Assembly: GCA_964245885.1 (NCBI GenBank)
Contig: CAXTOX010000005.1
Span: 9,155-73,154 of the forward strand
Length of the DNA: 64,000 bases
Source: CAHJWO01 sp964245885
GTDB lineage: Bacteria; Verrucomicrobiota; Verrucomicrobiia; Chthoniobacterales; SZAS-18
Reading direction: 5' to 3'
The first letter of the stretch is position 1, and each line of letters starts with the position of its first letter. Below are positions 59,035 to 64,000 of this stretch, piece after piece. Below the pieces are notes generated by a model. That model was not told where the DNA came from, made no database searches, and saw only the letters and a list, made by a program, of their open reading frames with translations. The translations under genes and the position numbers were made by a program.

Positions 59035-60786
59035 ATGACATCCACCCTGCGCCAGAAACTCGTTTCCGCCTTGCGCGAAGCCGGCGCGCCCACCGACGAG
59101 GAAGCCGGCCGTCTGGCCGACCTCAAGGAACCCGGTTCCTCGTGGATCAACAGCGTGCTCAACGGCAGCAAACTCGACGAGGCCCGGCTCCTGACCCGCC
59201 TCGGGGAAACCTTCCGCACGCCCTACGAGCCGCGCCTGGATTCCAGCCGCATCGACCGCGCCACGCTGGGGATGTTCCCGAGCCGGTTCGTCTTCCAGCA
59301 CCACATCGTCCCGCTGGAAAACAACGAGGCAACCGGCCTGACGCTGGCGACCTACGACCCGTTCAACAGCGCCGGCCGCCAGTTGGCCGCGCAACTCGCG
59401 GGCGGCAAACCGGTGAAGTGGGTGCTCGTCTCGCGCGCCCAGCTTTTGCGCGCGGTGAAGACCCTCTACGGCGTCGGCGCGGAGACCTTCGACGAACTCC
59501 TCAAGGCCCGCGGCGGCAGCCTCGACGACCTCCTCACCGACAAGGAACTCGTCTCCGACATCAACGCCAACGACCCCGAGGCGTCGGTGGTCAAGTTCGT
59601 CAACCAGATCATCCGCGAGGCCATCACCGAACGCGCCACGGACATCCACGTCGAGCCGCTGGAGAACGATCTGCGCATCCGCTACCGCATCGACGGCATC
59701 CTGCACGAGGCCGCCGTGCCGCCGCAACTCCGCGTCCTGCAAAACGCGATCATCTCGCGCCTGAAGGTCATGGCGCGCATGGACATCGCCGAAAAACGCC
59801 TCCCGCAGGATGGCCGCATCAACCTGTCGGCGGGCACCACCAGCATCGACGTGCGCGTGTCCACGATCCCGACGGTCAACGGCGAGAGCATCTCCCTGCG
59901 GCTGCTGAGCGGACGGGACCGAGACAGCTTCGGGTTTGATAAACTCGACCTGGACGACCACCAGACCAAGCTCGTCAAGGCGCTGCTCGCCCAGCCCAAC
60001 GGCATCGTGATGGTCACGGGGCCGACCGGTTCGGGCAAGAGCACGACGCTTTACAGCTTCCTGAGCAGCATCAACTCGGTGCAACGGCGGATCATCACCA
60101 TCGAGGAACCCGTCGAATACCGGCTGCCGGGCGTGTCGCAGATCGACGTAAAACCCGAGATCGGGTTGACCTTCGCCAACGGGTTGCGGCACATCCTGCG
60201 GCAGGACCCGAACGTCATCATGGTCGGCGAGATCCGCGACGGCGAGACGGCGGACATCGCCATCCGCGCGGCGTTGACGGGGCATCTCGTGTTCTCGACA
60301 CTCCACACGAACGACGCCGTGGGCGGCATCACGCGTTTGCTGGACATGGGCATCGAGCCGTTTCTGTTGTCGAGCACGGTGCGGGCGTTTCTGGCGCAAC
60401 GGCTCGTGCGGACGATCTGCCCGCATTGCAGCGCGCCGGCGGAATACCCGGTCGCGCAGTTGCGCGAGATGAACTTCCCGGCGGACGATTACGGCGCAAA
60501 GTTCCAGCGCGGGACGGGTTGCGAGCAGTGCCGCCACACGGGTTACCAGGGACGCATGGCGATCCACGAAATCTGCGTGATCACCGACCGGCTGCGTAAA
60601 CTCATCGTCGGCAAGGCCGGTGGCAACGTCCTCAAGGCCGCCGCGGCGGCCGGCGGGATGAAGACGCTGCGCCACGACGGCTGGCGGCGCGTGGTCGAGG
60701 GACGTACGACCGTGGAGGAGGTGCTCCGCGTAACCCAGGAAGACGAGTCGCTGACGGAGACCGACGAGGCATCGCTGCCGGGGTGA
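59035..60786 (+). CDS. gspE: Type II secretion / pilus ATPase GspE
   Basis: A 583-residue GspE/PilB-type ATPase. The N-terminal domain resembles the MshEN/GspE-N module (~1-150; NGSKLDEARLLTRLGETFRT). A Walker A (GPTGSGKSTTLYS, about residue 330), Asp box (NVIMVGEIRDGETADIAIRA), Walker B (HLVFSTLHTNDAVGG) and the zinc tetracysteine (CPHC...CEQCRHTGYQGR) are all present. It powers pseudopilus assembly. The ATG at 59035 follows a palindromic repeat. The next plausible partners gspF and gspG are not downstream; a toxin-antitoxin pair follows instead. Confidence 0.95.
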   Translation: MTSTLRQKLVSALREAGAPTDEEAGRLADLKEPGSSWINSVLNGSKLDEARLLTRLGETFRTPYEPRLDSSRIDRATLGMFPSRFVFQHHIVPLENNEATGLTLATYDPFNSAGRQLAAQLAGGKPVKWVLVSRAQLLRAVKTLYGVGAETFDELLKARGGSLDDLLTDKELVSDINANDPEASVVKFVNQIIREAITERATDIHVEPLENDLRIRYRIDGILHEAAVPPQLRVLQNAIISRLKVMARMDIAEKRLPQDGRINLSAGTTSIDVRVSTIPTVNGESISLRLLSGRDRDSFGFDKLDLDDHQTKLVKALLAQPNGIVMVTGPTGSGKSTTLYSFLSSINSVQRRIITIEEPVEYRLPGVSQIDVKPEIGLTFANGLRHILRQDPNVIMVGEIRDGETADIAIRAALTGHLVFSTLHTNDAVGGITRLLDMGIEPFLLSSTVRAFLAQRLVRTICPHCSAPAEYPVAQLREMNFPADDYGAKFQRGTGCEQCRHTGYQGRMAIHEICVITDRLRKLIVGKAGGNVLKAAAAAGGMKTLRHDGWRRVVEGRTTVEEVLRVTQEDESLTETDEASLPG

Positions 60787-60842
60787 GATCGCTCGCCAAT
60801 CTCTCGCGCTGCTGTTATCATCGTTTGAGGAGGAAACCAACG

Positions 60843-61082
60843 ATGACTGAACGATTACACCGGGCGATGGATGAAATTGACAAGTTGACCCCTGCGGAAC
60901 TGAAGGTCCTGCGTTCGTGGCTGGCCGAGCGTCCGCCCTCGCAGCCTCCACCAGAGCGCACTGTCGAAGAACGCCGCGCCCACTGGGTGAAGCACTTCGA
61001 GGAACTCGAAAAGGAGTGGGGCGACAAACCACCATTGAAAGAGAACATCGTGTTGGAGATGCGGCGGGAGGAGCGGTATTGA
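60843..61082 (+). CDS. Putative antitoxin of a PIN-type toxin-antitoxin pair
   Basis: A 79-residue charged protein (DEIDKLTPAELKVLRSWLAE; HFEELEKEWGDKPPLKENIV) with no recognised DNA-binding fold in the visible sequence. It is preceded by GAGGAGGAAACC, a good RBS. Its stop TGA overlaps the TTG start of the PIN-domain gene, the arrangement of type II antitoxin-toxin pairs. Function is inferred from this layout and size. Confidence 0.7.
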   Translation: MTERLHRAMDEIDKLTPAELKVLRSWLAERPPSQPPPERTVEERRAHWVKHFEELEKEWGDKPPLKENIVLEMRREERY

Positions 61083-61513
61083 TTTTCTACGCGGACACCA
61101 GTTTTCTGGTTTCTATTTACCTGGCCGATACCAACACCGCGGCAGCCGAGCGGTTGATGCTAAGACTGACGCCAGAGATCCCTTTGACTGACTTCGGCGC
61201 TTTTGAGCTGAGGAACGCTATTTGGAGTGCGGTCTTCCGAAAAACCATCACGATCAGCGCCGCAGAAGCTGCCTTGCGGCAGATCGAACGCGATTCCGCT
61301 GACGATTTCCTTGAGCCGACCCCGTGCGGGTGGAAAGATATCCTTCGCACGGCGGAAAGCCTCTCCCGGCGTCACACCTACCTCATCGGCTGCCGCGCGC
61401 TGGATACTCTGCACATCGCGTCGGCCGTTGTCCTCGGGTGCAGGGAGTTTTTGACGTTCGATCAACGGCAGTTGCAACTCGCCCGGCAGGTCGGTTTGGA
61501 AACGCCTGCCTGA
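61079..61513 (+). CDS. PIN-domain ribonuclease toxin (VapC-like)
   Basis: A 144-residue PIN protein: YADTSFLVSIYLAD with the first acidic residue, DFGAFELRNAIWSAVF with the second (Glu), and ALDTLHIASAVVLGCREFLTF followed by Asp, the final acidic pair. These are the metal-binding positions of VapC toxins, which cleave tRNA or rRNA. The TTG start at 61079 overlaps the antitoxin stop. It ends 4 nt before the trpG-type gene, on the opposite strand. Confidence 0.85.
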   Translation: MIFYADTSFLVSIYLADTNTAAAERLMLRLTPEIPLTDFGAFELRNAIWSAVFRKTITISAAEAALRQIERDSADDFLEPTPCGWKDILRTAESLSRRHTYLIGCRALDTLHIASAVVLGCREFLTFDQRQLQLARQVGLETPA

Positions 61514-61517
61514 CCCA

Positions 61518-62087
61518 CTACAACTTCAGGAAATTCTCCAAGAGCCGCTTGCCCTCCGCCGTGAGGATGCTCTCGGGATGGAACTGCACCCCATGGATCG
61601 GGAACTCCCGGTGCCGCAAACCCATGATCTCTCCCTCCGCCGTGCGGGCGTTCACCACGAGGGAATCCGGCACGCTCTCCGGCCGCACCACGAGCGAATG
61701 GTAGCGCGTCGCCTCGAACGGACTCGGCAATCCCGCGAACACCCCGTCGTCGTCGTGCAGGATCGGCGACGTTTTGCCGTGCATCAGCCGGCCCGCGCGT
61801 ACGACCTCGCCGCCGAATACTTTCCCGATAGCCTGATGCCCCAGGCACACGCCGAGCACCGGGATGCGGGGACCGAGTTCGCGGATCACGGCCTCGCTAA
61901 CGCCCGCGTCCGCCGGCGTGCCGGGACCGGGCGAGATGCAGATGCGTTCGGGGTGGAGCGCGGCGAGTTCCTCGACGGTGATCTCATCGTTGCGACGCAC
62001 GGTCGGCTCCGCGCCCAGTTCGCCAAAATACTGAACGAGGTTGTACGTGAAGGAGTCGTAGTTATCGAGGACGAAGAGCACGGGCAA
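61518..62087 (-). CDS. trpG: Anthranilate / aminodeoxychorismate synthase glutaminase (TrpG/PabA type)
   Basis: A 189-residue class I glutamine amidotransferase. LFVLDNYDSFTYNLVQYF is the family start, GVCLGHQAIG holds the catalytic Cys (about residue 81), and HGVQFHPESIL the His (170) and Glu (172). It supplies ammonia from glutamine to anthranilate synthase (tryptophan) and/or aminodeoxychorismate synthase (folate). Neither trpE nor pabB is in the window, so its assignment between the two is open. A TTG at 62087 or a GTG a few codons later could start it. Convergent with the toxin gene. Confidence 0.92.
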   Translation of the reverse strand: MPVLFVLDNYDSFTYNLVQYFGELGAEPTVRRNDEITVEELAALHPERICISPGPGTPADAGVSEAVIRELGPRIPVLGVCLGHQAIGKVFGGEVVRAGRLMHGKTSPILHDDDGVFAGLPSPFEATRYHSLVVRPESVPDSLVVNARTAEGEIMGLRHREFPIHGVQFHPESILTAEGKRLLENFLKL

Positions 62088-62122
62088 ATGTCCGTGCCCC
62101 TGCCGTGCCGCGCAAGCCGCAC

Positions 62123-63721
62123 CTACTTCGTGATGATCTGGCCGGTGGCGAAATTGTAGAAGTAGCGCACCCCATCTGTGTTGTAGTGCCCAGCGTTGTT
62201 CGGATCGGAGTAGTAGTAGACCACCGACTGCAAGCCGAAGTCATACAGATACGGGAACGGGAAGATCGGTGATGTGTAGAAGAAGTCGCTGCTGGCGAAG
62301 TCGTACAGATACAAACCACCGTGTCCGTCTTTGGCGTCGAAGAGGTACTCGTAGCCCAAATCGAAATGGTAAAGGTAGCTCGGGTTATCCAGAAACGAGT
62401 AGTAGCCGAAGATGTTGCCGTTCGGGAAAGCCAAGTAGCCCACCTCGTTGACCAGCGGCACCTGCCCGGTGAAGAAAGTCGGGTGAGACTTGATGGCGAG
62501 CTTGAAAACCGAGCCAGCCGTTTCGTCTTGGCCACTGTCCGTGCCGTAGAAGCCGCCGTCGCTGCCTTGGATGAACCCGTTGCCGCCGTTGATGGTCCCA
62601 CCGATGGTGGTGCCCCTGGCGTACAGGGGAGTGAGCGCGCCTTGCAAGGTGATGCGGTAGAACACGGACGGCAGTGCGGGCGCGGGCGCGCCGACCGGAA
62701 CCACCGGGGGATTTACGATGGGGATCGCTGACCCGCCGGTGTTCAACGGGGTCGCCATGGGTTGCGTATCGCCGGCGGCGATGCCGTACAGGTTGCCGTC
62801 GAGGCCCGCGACCAGGTTCTGCACGGGCACGCCGCTGTCGCTGCCGCCGGTGAAATCATGAAGGACAGTGAATCCACCCGCGTTGGTGATCCGGAACACC
62901 ACCCCGTAGAAATCGGCACCGCCGGCTTGGGTCGTGCCGTACAGGTTGCCGTCAGGACCCAGCGTCAGGCCGTTGGGCAGAAACCCGTCCGCGCCGCCCG
63001 TAAAGGTGTAGAGCGTCTTGAACGCGCCCTGCGGAGTGACCTGGCAAATCGTCCCACTGGAATCGGCTCCCCCGCCGCCGGCGCTGTAGAAATTGCCGTC
63101 GCTGCCGCGGGTCAGACCGTAGAGGGCATACCCATCATCGCCGCCGGTGAAGGTGTATATGGTGCTGTAAACGCCTGCCTGAGTGAGGCGGAAGATACTG
63201 CCGTTGCCCGAGTTGCCGTAAGTGATGCCGTAGAAGTTGCCATCGTCGTCCTGCGTCAGCGAATTGATCTCATTGAAGTCGCCGGCGGTGTAGATCGTCG
63301 TCAGGTTACCCGTCGGGGTGATGCGGAACACCGCCGCACCGTAGCTGTTCACGCCGCAACGGGCGATCCCGTAAAAGTTGCCGTCGATGCCCTTGATCAG
63401 GGTGCTGGGATGCTGCCCGTCGTTGTCCCCGGAGAAGACGTAGATCGTCGATATTTCTCCCTGCGGGGAGACCTGGAATATCGTGCCGTTGCCGAAGTTG
63501 TTTTTGCCGGCCATGTATTCGAAGCCGCCGAAGAAGGTCGTCCCGTAGAAGTTCCCGTCGTTCCCCTCCACCAAGTTTTCCGGGGTGCTGCCGTCGATGT
63601 AGTCGAAACTGTGGAGGGTCGCGTACACGGCGGTGTCCTGCGCCCGCGCGGTTAATCCGCAGGCAAGCAGCGCGACGACGGCCGAGCAAAGACGCAACGA
63701 GTAGAGAAAAGCATTTCTCAT
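62123..63721 (-). CDS. Exported GloVer-type tandem-repeat protein with Tyr-rich C-terminal region
   Basis: A 532-residue protein with a signal peptide (LCSAVVALLACGLTARAQ). About seven copies of a ~50-residue unit follow, with LxxGxDGNFYGTTxxGG, GTIFxVTPxG and TLYTFTGGADG. This is the 'GloVer' tandem-repeat pattern (TIGR03803-like) found in Gloeobacter and Verrucomicrobia, and probably folds as a beta-propeller. The last ~100 residues are rich in Tyr/Phe (YLYHFDLGYEYLFDAKDG, YLYDFASSDFFYTS, VRYFYNFATGQIITK), a repeated aromatic module. Function is unknown; cell-surface location is likely. A strong phylum marker. Confidence 0.9.
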   Translation of the reverse strand: MRNAFLYSLRLCSAVVALLACGLTARAQDTAVYATLHSFDYIDGSTPENLVEGNDGNFYGTTFFGGFEYMAGKNNFGNGTIFQVSPQGEISTIYVFSGDNDGQHPSTLIKGIDGNFYGIARCGVNSYGAAVFRITPTGNLTTIYTAGDFNEINSLTQDDDGNFYGITYGNSGNGSIFRLTQAGVYSTIYTFTGGDDGYALYGLTRGSDGNFYSAGGGGADSSGTICQVTPQGAFKTLYTFTGGADGFLPNGLTLGPDGNLYGTTQAGGADFYGVVFRITNAGGFTVLHDFTGGSDSGVPVQNLVAGLDGNLYGIAAGDTQPMATPLNTGGSAIPIVNPPVVPVGAPAPALPSVFYRITLQGALTPLYARGTTIGGTINGGNGFIQGSDGGFYGTDSGQDETAGSVFKLAIKSHPTFFTGQVPLVNEVGYLAFPNGNIFGYYSFLDNPSYLYHFDLGYEYLFDAKDGHGGLYLYDFASSDFFYTSPIFPFPYLYDFGLQSVVYYYSDPNNAGHYNTDGVRYFYNFATGQIITK

Positions 63722-63807
63722 AGAAGGCGGGCGCGGACGGTTCCATTTCTAGGGGAAACCCTGATGGAGGTCAAAACAATTGGTAGTGGTACAGTTTGGC
63801 AAGTTCC

Positions 63808-64000
63808 CAGCCCCGGCAGGGGCGCCAGAGTGCAGCCCACGGCGTGAGCCGTGGGAAAACGATCATCCGTGAGCCTAGCCCCGGCAGGGGCGCAAGAAAG
63901 GACGCCCTCGTTCCAGGACCACCCGGCCGGTCTTCTTACGCCCCCGCCGGGGCTGACCCGTGTTTTGTTCTTTTCCCACGGCTCACGCCGTGGGCTAATT
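63808..64000. repeat. REP-like palindromic repeats (family E, copy 2), continuing past the window edge
   Basis: After a 60-nt leader, this 279-nt gene-less stretch contains AGCCCCGGCAGGGGCG motifs at 63810 and 63880 and an inverse GCCCCCGCCGGGGCTG near 63950. It also has an outer inverted pair, CAGCCCACGGCGTGAGCCGT and its complement. The same motif builds the element at 36280-36620. The repeat continues to the end of the window, so its total size is unknown. Confidence 0.88.

Noticed and set aside
57895..61035. 1046-residue minus-strand open frame opposite gspD and gspE
   Set aside because: It covers two genes with strong secretin and ATPase signatures and itself has shadow composition.

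Overview
The window is a high-GC chromosomal segment from what is most likely a member of the Verrucomicrobiota. This is inferred from gene content, not from a marker gene. It carries a GloVer-type tandem-repeat protein with a Tyr-rich tail, a PilM/PilO-flavoured type II secretion set, a TamA/TamB pair (so an outer membrane is present) and many palindromic intergenic repeats. Two runs of exactly ten N (3908-3917 and 53233-53242) mark scaffold joins, so this is a draft assembly. No rRNA, convincing tRNA, CRISPR array, prophage or complete insertion sequence was seen.

Layout. 1-222: start of an OPT-family transporter. 371-10661: a surface-polysaccharide O-acetylation region with an MBOAT acyltransferase, two AlgJ/AlgX-like SGNH proteins and two further SGNH hydrolases, mixed with a DUF885 protein and an unknown exported protein. 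10869-16165: MATE exporter, U32-family RNA-hydroxylation-type protein, RsuA/RluE-type pseudouridine synthase and a decayed toxin-antitoxin pair. 16169-22164: TPR protein, a large conserved protein of unknown function, a lipoprotein, a TMEM175-like channel and a large MscS channel. 22290-29147: an esterase, then a co-directional set of COG4947-like esterase, ATP-grasp ligase, YbdK-type carboxylate-amine ligase, M29-like aminopeptidase, retropepsin-like protein and a second probable ATP-grasp protein. 29154-36261: small membrane or exported proteins, a stand-alone 5'-3' exonuclease, an ECF sigma factor with a membrane partner, and an HD-domain hydrolase. 36631-43982: Omp85/TamA-like plus TamB. 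44098-50282: arginine decarboxylase, Uma2-type nuclease, oligopeptide-binding lipoprotein, FG-GAP protein. 50385-60786: type II secretion genes, with gspH-I-J-K-L-M and a final exported protein on the minus strand, and gspD-gspE divergent on the plus strand. gspF and gspG are not in the window. 60843-63721: antitoxin/PIN toxin pair, trpG/pabA-type amidotransferase, GloVer-repeat protein.

The most unusual theme is a set of intergenic palindromes whose arms are often short tandem repeats of 7-9 nt. Several have entered coding sequence. A TTCTGCC heptamer array reads Phe-Cys-Leu-Leu-Pro-Ser-Ala in all three frames. It forms the hydrophobic core of one signal peptide (about 1528-1560) and the segment just before the prepilin cleavage site of GspJ (about 54901-54932). 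A related array makes an in-frame linker in the U32 protein, and a third family lies at the 5' end of the Omp85 gene. The second theme is the possible peptide/amide-ligase cluster at 23331-29147. The third is the SGNH-rich acetylation region, in which two SGNH proteins share an unrecognised C-terminal domain.
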